From positions 122,150-186,149 of the forward strand of contig NW_006768768.1 in the NCBI RefSeq assembly GCF_000204055.1: 64,000 nucleotides of DNA, in the 5' to 3' direction. Below the pieces are notes generated by a model. That model was not told where the DNA came from, did not search any database, and worked only from the letters and a program-made list of their open reading frames with translations. Position numbers and translations under genes: made by a program. Shown in pieces: positions 1 to 11,630 of the stretch. The number at the start of each line of letters is the position of its first letter. Position 1 is the stretch's first letter. Source of the stretch: Melampsora larici-populina 98AG31. Lineage: Eukaryota; Basidiomycota; Pucciniomycetes; Pucciniales; Melampsoraceae.

Positions 1-114
1 GACAATTCTGTCCTTGCACAACCTGTTCTTGCTTGTGCTCTAGAAAAGCACATACACTAGAAAGCCAACATCGTTTCATCAAACAGGCTTGACAAACTTA
101 CTACTCATCAAATA

Positions 115-304
115 AGACACGCGCTACAAGCTCACCACCCCCGAGGTATTTGTCAACTGCCCAGTCTTGAAAATATCACATTATAAAGCTTTGTACCGTA
201 AATTTGTAATGGACGAACCCAAACTTGCAAAAGAAGAAGATTTGGTTGAAGGGTATCACTACTGGATAATTGCAGACCTGGTCCAAGAAGACGAAACAGA
301 TAAG
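115..304 (+). CDS. Possible internal exon of an unidentified gene (partial)
   Basis: An open stretch of about 63 codons runs up to a good splice donor (AAG|GTATGT at 304/305). It reads as a hydrophilic, protein-like sequence around YKALYRKFVMDEPKL and GYHYWIIADLVQEDE. An in-frame TAA lies upstream at about 108-110, with a possible AG acceptor just after it, so this would be an internal or 5' exon. I do not recognise the family and find no matching downstream exon before 1905. It could be a gene fragment interrupted by the retrotransposon stack. Exon status is inferred only from the open frame and the donor. Confidence 0.3.
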
Positions 305-1905
305 GTATGTAATTCTATTTCTTGTGGTGGATGTGAAAATTTCTAACCATTGACTCGATACTGCTTGACAATATTCTGCTTCGTCAATCTATTGTTATTT
401 TACATGATTCAGTAACAGCCAACATAGTAAATGTTTCTTGCAATCAGCACAACACGAAATCACCTATAAATGTTTTTTAAGTTTCTTGAAGTCAGGATTA
501 TGTTTCCAAAATCATGTTTTTAGTTTCTCTTCCTCTACACAGCTTCGTGACAAAGATATATGTATTAAGTATTGTGCGCTGCGAATTCAGAAATTCAAGT
601 TATGTATTCATGTTTTGTGTAGCATGATATGTGAATCAAGGCTTTGAAGCAATAAGTATTGAGGCATCAGGATGTTTTTTAATCTGATATTAGATTATCT
701 TGTGGAATTATGGTACCTTGAGGATCATTCAATCAAATTTGGGGAAGAGATCCTATTTGTGTTGTATTACTATGTCTGCAGCTGCTCAATTCACAAAATA
801 GAGTGAGCCCAATACTTATATTTGAGTTTTCCAAGAAGGGATAGGAGAAATATCTGGTCAAGGATTTGTTTTTTCAATTCATTCATAGCAGTGTTTGAGG
901 TGTTTAGAGAATCCAACAGGAGAAGAAACATGATTCTGTCTCATCTTGTAAAAAATTTATGTTTTCAGAGGAAAACCTGGATTGGGAATCCTCTGGAGTC
1001 ACCTAATTTGAGTCCGTATTTGACTAATTTGCACATTTGCATAATCCGGGTACAATTTTTTGCTCAAATATATTTACCTAATCCACCCAGAGAACTTTTT
1101 TTTTTGTAGTGACATAGTTGGGTTATAGTTTACGTTTTGGAGCCACCACTCCTGTGCCTTTGACTCAGTGAAGACTCTTATCCAAGAGTCTTACACCTTT
1201 TTCAAACCATGTCCTTTTCTATGGAATGTGAGAGGTGTCAAGGTGACATCTTTGGGTGTGAAATCAAAAAGTTGAAGACAGAATTGCAGAAAATACTCAA
1301 ATACAGGGCAAGAACCCTTGTATTGGAGTAAAAATCAAGGCAGAAACCCCTTTCAGACCTGGTTACAGCCCAAATTTCAGTGGATTTACAACTTGAAACT
1401 CTACAGTTGTCACCCCATTGTTACATTGAGTCAAAAAGTACCGGGAAAACCACAAAAGAAGAAATCAAAAATCAAAAACCAAAAACCAAAAACAAAATGT
1501 TGAGAATCAGAAAACCAAAATCAACAAACCAAAAACAAAGACCCCAAAAATGAAAGTTCACATTAGATGATATAAATCTGGACAAACCACCACTCTACCT
1601 CTCACATAAGCACACAACCCACACACCACACACCACACACCATCACTGATCACAAATATTCCTCATTCGGCTCTTCTTTTAGCACTCATAAAACCTTGCA
1701 ATACCACATCAGAATAACTGCCTGCTTGTCTCATCCTCATTCTTCACTGCCCATTCATTGATCCTTTTCTATATTTTCCACTCGTAAACCTCAATCAACC
1801 CTGCAATGTTAATCTACAATTTTCTCCAACCATCTGCAGTCTTCTTCCACCATCACAGCCAACATAGATGTCTCATATTGAAAAAACAAGGCATCATCGG
1901 ATATA
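305..1905. other. Non-coding flank, no gene seen
   Basis: Only short ORFs without recognisable domains occur here. There is A/C-rich simple sequence at about 1450-1560 (repeated CAAAAAC-like units) and a CACA-rich patch at about 1605-1645. The stretch ends at the AATCC target site of the outer retrotransposon. Confidence 0.5.
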
Positions 1906-1910
1906 AATCC

Positions 1911-2309
1911 TGTAAGGACTTTGTATGTCCTCACTGAAGGATAAGGTGTACGAAGGTTTGTGAAGATTGATAAGATCTTCTAAGGCACGTTGGGACACCA
2001 CAAGAAGTGGTGGAAGGAATTTTCTAGAACCAAAGTATGATTTTATATATTACGAACTGACTCCAGAGGAGACAATGACACGATTAGTCAAGGATCCTTC
2101 AAATAGAAAAGATATAAAAGGGAATTGAGAATTAATGGACGTACCTGACTCCAGAGGAGACAATGACACGATTAGTCAAGGATCCTTAAGGAGTCAGTGC
2201 AGAGTAGCGTCGTGGAACAGAAGTACATGAAAGCTTAAGTCTTATGTCTAAAAGGATCTAGGTATGTTAAGTAGCCTTCTTGTAATGTATCTTGTCGAGG
2301 GACATTACA
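1911..2309 (-). repeat. 3' LTR of outer element
   Basis: The LTR starts TGTAAGGAC and ends ACATTACA on the plus strand. It contains an internal 43-bp direct repeat (2057-2099 and 2146-2188, beginning CTGACTCCAGAGG). It is about 99% identical by eye to 27860-28258. Confidence 0.95.
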
Positions 2310-2322
2310 GTCTCCCCTCCTA
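2310..2322 (-). other. Polypurine tract of outer element
   Basis: Immediately next to the 3' LTR, the minus strand reads GTAGGAGGGGAGAC. A purine-rich tract abutting the 3' LTR is the expected plus-strand primer. Its position confirms minus-strand orientation. Confidence 0.7.
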
Positions 2323-2797
2323 CAAAAAAAAATGAAAAAATGCCCACAGAAGAAAAAGAAAAGAAAAGAGAAAGAGAAGAAAAAAAAACCAAACAATGAC
2401 GAAAGCGTGAGAGAGAGGTCAAAGCGCTTGAGGCGGTTGTAGATTCATGATGTTTGTAATCGTGAACGACGAGGTGGCGAGTTGTGTCGTCATTGATAAT
2501 AAACAGGAAAAAGAAAAAGAACAGAAAGAGAGAAAGAAAAAGAAAAAGAAGAGCCATTGAGGTACACAAGAATAACCAGTCAAAGTAAAAAGAAAAAGAA
2601 AGAGAAAAGGAGAAAGAAAAAGAAAATGAAAGAGAAAGAAAGTTGAAGTCCCGGTCGTAGATCGGTTGTTGTCCACAAACTGTGTGAGAAGGCAAAGTGG
2701 TGGTCTTACACTCACAGTGTGGCCATGGTTTTGTTTTCGAAAGGGTGGGTAGAATAACCTCGGCGGTGCATACTAGTGGAGGGAACTTACTTTTGCC
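2323..2797 (-). other. Outer element 3' non-coding segment with GA-rich tracts
   Basis: The segment lies between the pol stop and the polypurine tract. The plus strand carries long AAGAAAAAGA runs (about 2330-2400 and 2505-2645). Overlapping minus-strand ORFs here translate to Phe/Ser/Leu-rich low complexity and are not genes. Confidence 0.6.
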
Positions 2798-5700
2798 TCA
2801 ATCACTCTTGCCATACCGCTCCTCCTTGTTTTCCACAAAAGGCTTGAGTTTTGACACGTTGAAGACTCGATGGCGTTTGTCGCTTTCCTTCAGTTCCAGT
2901 TCACAGCTTTGGCCTCCGTTGAAAACTTGGAGTACCCTGTACGGTCCCTCAAAGCGTTCCTTTAGCTTATCCACTCCACCGGTGTGTCGGCCTCTCCAAT
3001 CGCCAGAGTCCAGGAGAACCCAGGAGTTAGCCTCGATTTGAATGTCGCGGTGTCGTTTATTGTGTTGGACGGCTTGTCGAACTCGACTCGTCCAAAGTTG
3101 ATCCCGAGTTTGAGCCCAGACCTCTTCCTGTTGTTTTAACCAGGTGTCTACGGAAGATGGTTGTGTTTCTGTACTGGCTTTCGAGGGAAAGAGATTACCT
3201 TTATTGCCAAAGACTAGTTCGAAAGGAGGGAGCCCCGTGGCGACGTTGATGGCGCCGTTGATGGTGAATTCCACCGAAGGTAGCGATTCTGACCATTTTG
3301 TTTGTCTCTTCGAGGTGAAGGAACGTAAGATCTGGCCAACGGTCTTGTTCGTACGTTCACTCCGCCCGTCGGCCTGTGGGTGAAAGGCTGCCGACATGTG
3401 AAACCCGGTGTTCGTTTGGAGCATCAGTGCTTTCCAAAATTTGGAGGTCCATGTTTTATCACGGTTGCTGATAATTGAGGATGGTGCCCCAAATATGCTA
3501 TGCCAGGATGCGGAGAGACGTGAGGCTGTCTTTTTGGCCATGTCCTTCTGATTGGTCGGAATTAATCTGGTGAACCCTGAAAGTCGGCAGGTTGCGGTAA
3601 GTAGCATGTCGTAGCTGCTGATCTTGGGTAGAGGACCAATGAAATCAATAGAGATGTCAGTGAAAGGCTGGAAGGGGAAATTCGGGGTTTTCATATGACC
3701 GTTAGGTAACATTGTCCTTGCTTTGATTTTCTGACAGGTCTCACAGCTTTTCACAAACTCCTCGGCGTCTTTTGCCATCTTTGGCCAAAAGAAGTCTCTC
3801 CGTAGACTGGTGATTGTCTTCTTGAATCCAAGGTGACCTAAGCGTCGGTGGGATTCGGTCATGAGATTCCGGCGAAGGCTCTTATCATTGGGGATCACTA
3901 GTCGGCCTTTGATGAACAGGAGTCCGTCTTCTTCAGTGCTGTTGTCCCGTAAAGGTAATACTTTGCGCACGTCTTGACAAAAAGGGTCTGTAGTGTAACC
4001 CGTCAAAATACTAGAGCGTATTTCCTTTGAAAGTTTGGGTTTCGTCAATACCAGAGCCGCAATGGTGTCGACTCCGACCAGGAATTCGTCCGGCTCATCG
4101 CCGTCCTTGCGCGAAAGGGCATCAGCAACCGAGTTGTCCGGACCTTTGACGTACTTGAAGTCGAGTTCAAAGTCTGCTAGGTGTTCCAACCAGCGTGCTT
4201 GGCGTCTGCTGAGGGTACGTTGCTTCAGTAGATAAGTCAATGAATGATGATCACTCATAATGTTGATTTTCATGCCTAGAAGTAACATGCGCCATTTTTG
4301 CAAAGCGTGTATTACTTCTAAGAGCTCTTGTTCATGTACCGGATAGTTGCGTTCGGCACTCGACATTTGGCGTGACTCGTAGGCGATAGGGTTGGCTGTT
4401 TCCCATTCTTTTCCTTGAAAAAGTGCCGCTCCCAGGCCCAGTCCACTTGCGTCTGTGAATAGCCACAAAGGATCAGTTGAATCGTAATCTATGTTTTTCA
4501 AACAAGGCAGAGATGTCATGATATTCTTGATATTGTTGAAAGCACTCTCTTCTCGATCACCCCATGTAAAATTCTTCACATCAAGCTTGGAACTCGTTAG
4601 AGGTGTAAGAGTACCTACATACTTCTCGAGTCCTTGGATGAATTTCTTCATCCATTGGACAGTGCCAAGGAATTTCTTGACACCGCGCAGCGATTTGGGC
4701 GAGGGCCAATTAAGAATCTTCTCGACCTTTTCTTGGTCTCGTTTAACGCCGTCCGCCGAGATGAAGTGTCCCAGGAATTTAATCTCTTTTCGAAAGAGTT
4801 TTGTCTTCTTACTACTACAGTATAGATTAGCCTTGCGCAGACATTCTAAGACTAATTGGGTGTGGACTTTGTGTTCTTCAGCCGTGTTAGAAAAGACCAC
4901 AATGTTGTCTAGGTAAACCACACAAACCACGTTGAGGAGGTCTCCTAAAGCTTCCTCTAGGCGACTTTGATGTGTTGCTGGTGCGTTTGTGAGGCCCATC
5001 GGCATCACTACCCACTCCACAAGTCCCCATGACGTCTTCACCGCTGTTAGAGGAATATCAGCCTCTCTCATACAAGTCTGAAAAAAAGCATTTGTCTGGT
5101 CAAGAATGGAAAAAACTTTGCCGCCTGCGACCAACCTGACCAACTCATCAACGTTTGGCAACGGAGATCTGTCCCTCACGGTCAGGCTATTCAAGGTGCG
5201 GTAATCGCATACCCACCTTGGGAGTTCGTTAGGGTCCTTCTTTGGGATAATGAGGCTTGGCAAGGCGTATTGGCTCGTGGAACGTCGTATTCGTCCAGCT
5301 GCGAGATGTTGGTTGACCAGCTTCTGCCACGCATCCATGTGCTTACGTGGATAGGGATACTGTTTCTCGTTAATTACCGCGTTTGGGTCTGTCAGAACAA
5401 TTCGGTGACGAATCTTTGAGGATGGGTCTTGCATTTTTTCGGGAAAAGAACCGTCCGTGAATTCACCTCGTTCCTCTGCTTTGTCTGATACCGCTGGAAT
5501 TTCAAGGGGGAAAATGTCTTGATATTTGGTAAGTAGTTCTCTCTCCCACTTGACCCACTGATTACTTCTCTCGGGCTCATTCTGCTGTCTCAAGTTTGCT
5601 ACCCAGTTCTTCCACTGCAGCTCTTCACTTTGCACTCTCACAACATCTCTTTTCTCTTCAAGCTCTCCTTGCATCTTTAATAAGTGACGGTAGTCATGAA

Positions 5701-6544
5701 TTGTCAAGGTTGAAACTTCACTAGATACACAGTTCTGGGAACAAGACACAGAGAGTTGATGTTTTGCAAGAAAGGGTGCACCCAAAATGATGTCGTAAGA
5801 TGAACCCAAATCTCCCAGCTTCATGTATGTTCGACTGAAGATCGTCCCTGAAGATGAATGGGTGAGGTTGTCGACCACAAAATCCGTCAGTATTGGTCTT
5901 GTGCCTGATGCATCGAGGGCGAGACCTACGATCGTGGGTTTCACAAGTTTTCGACGACGGAGGTTAAGGAGATCAGCGGTTCGATTTGACATCAAGTTCG
6001 TTTCTGAACCGGCATCTGCTAAAGCACAAAGAGTTGTACCTTTGCACATCAACTCTATGATCACTGTTGGCCGATGCTCAGGTTGATCAGATACGTACTC
6101 AGCCTCTGTTGGACGATTGTCTCCTGATCCTTCGGAATCCGGGGACAGGTGATCTTCGCGGACTAGTTCATCGACTGCTGCAAATGCTGCTACGCTAGCT
6201 GAGTCTAGTTCTGGGAAGGTAAGAGCTGAGAAGGGGTTGTTGTCTGTATTCAGTAACGACGTTGCAGCAATTGAGGCGCGAGAAGGTCGACCTGCTGGCG
6301 GGTGAGTAGGTTGCCCTGCTTGGGTATGAGCTAGTTTCGCTCGTGGAGGTTTGTAGTTGGGTGGTTTGGGCGGCACGATGTAGTTGGGAGGAAACACAAT
6401 CCGCGATCGGTCCGGTGCTCCTGTGCAGGAGCCGTGCTCGCTCCCACATTGTTGTTTGCAATAATGACAAAGTCCTTTTGAATCCAAAAACGAGTGAATC
6501 TTCCATATGAAGTCGTTAGTGGAGGGGCGAGAGGTGAAAGCGGG
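2798..6544 (-). pseudogene. pol: Pol polyprotein (protease, RT, RNase H, integrase), outer Ty3/gypsy element
   Basis: One frame of about 1,229 residues is counted here from 6487. It opens with a Cys/His cluster (CHYCKQQCGSEHGSC). The protease motif near residue 157 is ADAGS, with Ala where Ser or Thr is usual after the catalytic Asp. RT has MGLTNAP and its active site reads YLDN (about residue 525; AAC at 4904-4906) instead of YxDD. RNase H keeps TDAS, ERNYPVHEQE and SDHHSL. The integrase zinc finger HHCC is present (about 880-920). The catalytic core has DISIDF, then SNRD where S-D-R is normal (AAC at 3464-3466), then GRSERTNK with its Glu. A GPY-type segment follows near the C-terminus (FEGPYRV). 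Both Asp-to-Asn codons sit where GAC would create a CpG. The upstream gag frame is the same frame, separated only by a TGA at 6545-6547. RT and integrase are probably inactive. Confidence 0.9.
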
Positions 6545-6608
6545 TCATGTTGGTTGTGTAGGCCAATTTGTGGGAGTTTTGCGTGGTAAGAGTCCCTTCT
6601 CTTTCAAT
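6545..6608 (-). pseudogene. gag: C-terminal end of outer gag, 3' of the nested insertion
   Basis: This piece encodes the last about 20 residues of Gag (GLKEKGLLPRKTP...) and ends at TGA 6545-6547. It continues the gag frame that breaks at 26518. Joining 26518 to 6608, with one copy of the CCGT target duplication kept, preserves frame exactly. The TGA is followed in the same frame by pol. It is either a CGA-derived nonsense mutation or a gag-pol readthrough stop. Confidence 0.85.
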
Positions 6609-6612
6609 CCGT

Positions 6613-8294
6613 TGTAGAACTCTTTCAGTACACAGCTGAAAGCAGAGCCAAGAAGGGGAAGAATGAAGACCAAATCAACAACACACACAATCAAAAGAAG
6701 AATAAGTCTTGAGATGGTGAATTGAAAGACTTCAAACAAAGAAAGAAATGCCCTTCTTAAACAAGGACTTTGATTACTGATGAATTAAATTTAAGACCTA
6801 CAAGTCTTTGGATTAATAAGAACCAGGCTAAAAGAGGATAATAAAATCAAAAGTAGCACTATCTAGGCGCACTCAGGCACCTTCCAAATGAGCAAATGAG
6901 CTTTCAACTCAACAAGAAATTATTAAAAGTGAATAAAGGGTCTAATATTATAAAATCCCAACTTTCATTAGTTGTTTACCCAGATAATAATAATAAAAAG
7001 ATACAAAGCTTTATTCTCAATTCTAATAATAATTTTTGCTAAATAAAAGGATCCCAAAGGGGAAGAAAAGAGACACTTGACTATATCAAAATTGAAACAC
7101 ACACAAAAAAAAGATAAGACAAAAAACACCCCTCAAACTCGAAATTCACCTTCATACAACTTTTTCACAGCATAACTCTCAATGAACCCCCAAAATAAAG
7201 TTGATAGACAGATTCAGCGCACACACATTGACAATCTACAAACTTTCAAGCTCACAAGCAGCACTATAACTTAGCTGTTTACCACAAAAACCCAAATTTC
7301 CGCCATTTTCCCTTCAAAGCTGAATTAAGATAAGAAAAAGGGACCATATAAAAATTCTGAAGAGACAGAAAAAAAAGGCTGCTGCCGCTCTACAACTTTG
7401 CTCAGCCAAGCTAAACTCTAACTCTATTGGTTGTACCCTTAAAATGAAATGCGATTTTATGTGAAAATACTCGAAATTGGATTTACCCAGTTTACCACCT
7501 GATATTACCACTAAAGTTGATAAGGATGATGTTTAAAATTAAAGTTGTTGGGAAATATGCGAAAATAGAATCTACCCCAACTAACATCTACCCTGAAATG
7601 GTGCTGTGGTACCCTTGAATTCAAAGTTCCCTGCCAAAACTATGCATTTCTCAGTCTTCGAAAGTCATTGTCAAGTTTTGTAATGTCGGAAATTCTCCTG
7701 TGTCAAATGTAATTGTCATTTTCAATGTTGTATTGCAAAACTTTGTTGTTGTAACATCTACTATGGTGACCATTTGACTTTGAACCCTAAAGCTTATCTC
7801 AGTTTACCACCACCCTACTTTTTCCTCCAAGTCCTCAATTTTCGAAATTCAGCCTTGTTCAAACCCATAATGGAAAACCCATAAAATCCTGCATACCTTA
7901 ATAAAACCATGCACAACCCATAATTTTGGAAATTACCACTTAACACTTATGTACTCTACATATCCCATACACCCCTAACTAACCCATACCTCATAAACCC
8001 ATAAAATAAAAAAAATAAAATAAAATTCAAGATTAAAAGTTAACAAAATAAAAAAATTAAAAATTAAAAATATAAAATTTGTGATAATAAAAAAAAGTAA
8101 TAATTAAAATTAAAAAATTAAAATATCGAAATTATAAAAAAGAATAGAAAATAATAAAATAAGATAAAAAATAATTTAAATTTGTAATGATAAAAAAAAT
8201 AAAAAAAACTAAATTAATTCATAATAAAAAAATAAATTAAATTATAATAAGAAAAAAATCAAAATACATTCAAACTGTAGTTTTGATTACCACA
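6613..8294 (-). repeat. 3' LTR of giant element
   Basis: On the plus strand it begins TGTAGAAC and ends GATTACCACA (TG...CA). Positions 7985-8280 are extremely A/T rich. It pairs with 24837-26517, with roughly 15 substitutions or small indels over 1.68 kb. A diverged solo copy of the same LTR lies at 29200-36787 in reverse orientation. Confidence 0.95.
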
Positions 8295-8308
8295 GCCTCC
8301 CCCAAAAC
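8295..8308 (-). other. Polypurine tract of giant element
   Basis: On the minus strand TTTTGGGGGAGGC abuts the 3' LTR start (TGTGG). Position and composition match a plus-strand primer and fix the element's orientation. Confidence 0.7.
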
Positions 8309-8772
8309 CCAGCAACGTCCCCATCGCTTCGATCCTGCCAAACCAAACTTAACCTATATGTCAAGACCAAATCCAGTAAGTAGCACTTTCAAGATATCCA
8401 AAACAAAAACTCCTTCAAGACATTTGATTAACAGTCTTATTCTAAAGTCTACGATGTACGATAACGGGCTTATGAACTCAGTTTTCCCAACGACTTCGTT
8501 ACATCTATTCGCATGGGACAACTACTCGATGGACACCGATTCATTTAAAAGACTTGAAGCCTTTCAAGCGACGTTCTCCTCCAACGATACCGAACGAATT
8601 AGAGAATACCCTCATTACTACATTATTGAAAACTGCAAGTTTCCCACTTCACTTCTCATCTCCCTCTTCCATATCTTTCTATTAATCTCTCCCAACCCTC
8701 AAAGCTCTAACTCATAAATTGTTCACTTGTACTGATTCTTTTCAACTCATTCATTATTTGATATTAGCTATA
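8309..8772 (+). other. Upstream segment of the antisense gene, coding status unclear
   Basis: A plus-strand ORF (8283-8717, about 140 codons) occupies this stretch and includes a plausible segment around SFKRLEAFQATFSSNDTERI. It has no ATG near its start and no clear donor linking it to the gene that follows. It may be a 5' exon or leader of that gene, or chance. Confidence 0.3.
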
Positions 8773-9774
8773 ATGGATATGGACGGAGTTCCCATCCCAC
8801 CACGCAAACAACGCGAAGCCGAGCTTAAGCAAATGGCTGCTAGACGATCCAACAAGAAACGGAACAAAACGTTCGATCGCCCTCCTGATCCCATAGCCTC
8901 TTCTCCTAATTTCAAGCGCATCCCCTCTACTCCCAAGAAAACACATCGTGACAATGATTCCAAGGACGACAACTTAATGACTCCCCCTCATGCTCGATCA
9001 CCTCACACTATCACCACTGTCCCAGTTGTCATCGTACCTTCTGTCACCCCAGCTCCAGTTCGGGCTCAGACTCCTCAACTAGTCAACCTAGGTCCATTTC
9101 AATCTCCGCCAGTAGCCAATTCTCCTAGCCCTAAACGTAACCGACTCAACAGCTCGCTTCCAGACCCTTCTAAGCTCAAAATCAATCATAACCGATCAAA
9201 ACACTACGCCAATGACCCCATTTTAGATATTTCACCCCCTGCCAATTCTAATACACCTGCAGCTCGTACTAACGACAAATCGCACCAACCTCCAGTTTTA
9301 CCACCTCCGATTGAAGTTGGTCCCAAATTTATCTTTAGCACTCCTTTGTCAGTTGATGGATACAAAAATTTGCTTGGTCCTAAGGTAATTCTCAACAAAG
9401 AACCTGTGTACCCTTCCGACGAAATCGAATCTTGCATTTCTTCCATGTATTCCGAGGTCTTCAAACACTTTAAAGGTCATGTTGCCGTTAATGAGGAAGA
9501 AATCGATGACCGCGCTAAGACTCTCAGGAAACTCCACTTCATAGGTCAAAAAGGGTTGGAAAAACGAAGTTCTCCAAGCATCGTTCCTGCATTAGAAATG
9601 TAAATTACATTTACTTTTATTTTTCTTCTTTTTGCTTCTAATAATTCTAGTTGAATTGAATTTATTTTATGTATTCGTACTGACAATCGATTTATTTGTG
9701 TATATTTTACCTGTAGGAACGATTCTGAAGGTTCCTCCACTGGATCTTCCTCAAAAGGGAAAGATCGAGTCTAA
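8773..9774 (+). CDS. Antisense two-exon gene carried by the giant retrotransposon, unknown function
   Basis: The gene starts at ATG 8773 (MDMDGVPIPPRKQ). Exon 1 runs to 9599. An intron 9600-9716 (GTAAAT...CTGTAG) follows, then exon 2 is 9717-9774, ending at TAA. The spliced frame is 885 nt (294 aa). The protein is basic at the N-terminus (KQMAARRSNKKRNK), proline- and serine-rich in the middle, has an acidic segment around residues 225-265, and ends in a Ser/Gly/Lys tail encoded by exon 2. I recognise no domain. It is transcribed opposite to gag-pol, between the pol 3' region and the 3' LTR. Antisense ORFs in this position are known from some plant Ty3 elements. It may equally be a captured host gene. 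The intact reading frame across the splice supports it being real. Confidence 0.6.
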
Positions 9775-11630
9775 CCATCAACCCACTCTTCAAGATAAAC
9801 TTTTATCTTTTATCTTTTCTATTTTCTAGTTCAACCTAGAGCTCTTATCAAACAACTCAAGATTATTTAGACCTAGACCTATCTTTGTTTCTGAATTTCA
9901 ATACAGTTGACCTTTAATAAATATCTGTTCTGTTTTACTTTTGTTATCTGATTGACTCTTGAAATACAAGATCAAGTATGTTGAATGTTCTCATTTGAAC
10001 TTGACCACTCCCCCAAAACCAATGGGTTTTTGCCTACACCTCCTCTAATAAATTGATGTGATGTATTGTGAGAATTTGATGAGTTGAGCCAGATGAGAAT
10101 TGAGAATAATTATGATAAATTATGATTAAGTATGCCTAAAAAAAAGCTCCTATTCTAAAAGTGTAAATTTGAATATGTAAGATTAAAAATCTGTAAGAGT
10201 TAAAAGGTTTCTTATAAATAATATAATTAAAACCTATTGTTTGTTGTACCTGTAACTACAACTTATTATACTTGAAATTATAAATTGATTATAAAATTTT
10301 ACCCCTTACGTAAAATATGAGTAAGGGTCCTTTTTCCACATCTTCCAAACTTCCCTCCACGCCTCTCACATCTTTCAGTGAGGACCTTTCCCAAGACCAT
10401 AAATGAAACATAAGAAAAATAAGATAAAAGAAACATAACCAATAAGTTTTGAACTTGAAACTCGTAACCTTGTATGAATAATTCTGCCTGACATGTAAAT
10501 AATTGTACCCGCTGCCGTTGAATGTAATTTATGTGATGTATTGCGCCCTGATGTGAATGATTAACTTGTAAAGTAGTTGTGCCCCAAAATAAAATGAAAG
10601 AAAAAAAATGAAAAACACGAGAAAATGAAAATAAGAAAATAAGAAAGAGGTGAAGAACCCGCCACAGCTATGTTTTGTTGTTCCCTCTTCACCATTGATT
10701 TGATACCCCTAAAATTGATTCATTTATAATTTTGATGTTTAATTTTGATTGTAAACTCCGCGCCCAAAATAAAAAAAAGTGTAATTTAAGAAAAAATTGG
10801 AACATAACCAAAGAAACATAACCAAAGACTCTATATGAATGAAATATAACCGTAACTTGAAGTTTTGAGAATTAATTGAAACCCGCCTCTATGATGTTGA
10901 TTAAATAATGAACCCATGACCGCCTTGAATGATAATTAAAGTAAGTGAAATAAAAAATGAAATAATAAAATGAAACATAACCATTGATTTGATAAAACCT
11001 TCACGCTGAATATGATTAATTTGAACCTGCCGCTAATAAATTTTTGTATTGTAAATTTTGTATGACCCATTTAACTTGTATGACTTTTGTTAAAATAATT
11101 TTAACTTCAATAATTTTGTTGAAGTAATTTTAGCACCCGTAAATTTTGAAGAACCTTTGTAAGAATAAAAAATAAAAAATTGGAAACCCTGCCAACTAAA
11201 TTTATAAAAAAAACCCAAATAACCAAAAGGAAAAAATTAAGACTATAAAAAAAAACTGATAAAATAAATTGATAAGTGAAGAACCCGCCACTACTTTGGG
11301 TTTTGTTCCCTCTTCACTAATATGATTTTTTTAATACCCTCTTGATTGAATAATTGATTGAATGAATAAGAAAAATAAAATGAAATGAAAGAAACATAAC
11401 CATAATCTAAGAAAATCGAAAATTAACCCGCAACTGAATTTTAAAATAAAGAAATCCGCCTCTGAAGTAACCCACTGCCGTGATTCAATAAAGAAACCAT
11501 AACATAAAAAGGAAAAGAAAAATATAAAGAAACATAACTCAAAAGAAACATAACCATAAAAAATCTAAAAAATAAGTCCAACAGAAACCGCAATCTATAT
11601 TATATTTTTATTTACTTTTGTAATTTTAAT
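9775..11630 (-). other. Long AT-rich 3' non-coding region of giant element with short repeats
   Basis: No credible ORF is present. The plus strand repeatedly carries GAAACATAACC-like words (near 10430, 10801, 10813, 10972, 11390, 11527 and 11543). Two copies of a hairpin-forming block occur: GTGAAGAACCCGCC ... GTTCCCTCTTCAC at about 10652-10691 and 11276-11318. Confidence 0.6.

Noticed and set aside
2267..2715. Two overlapping minus-strand ORFs rich in Phe/Ser/Leu
   Set aside because: They translate the GA/CT-rich 3' non-coding tract of the outer element; no domain and low complexity.
6609..6613. 5-bp TSD CCGTT for the giant element
   Set aside because: It would require the LTR to start with G instead of TG. 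Reported as CCGT with the extra T ambiguous; frame restoration is the same either way.
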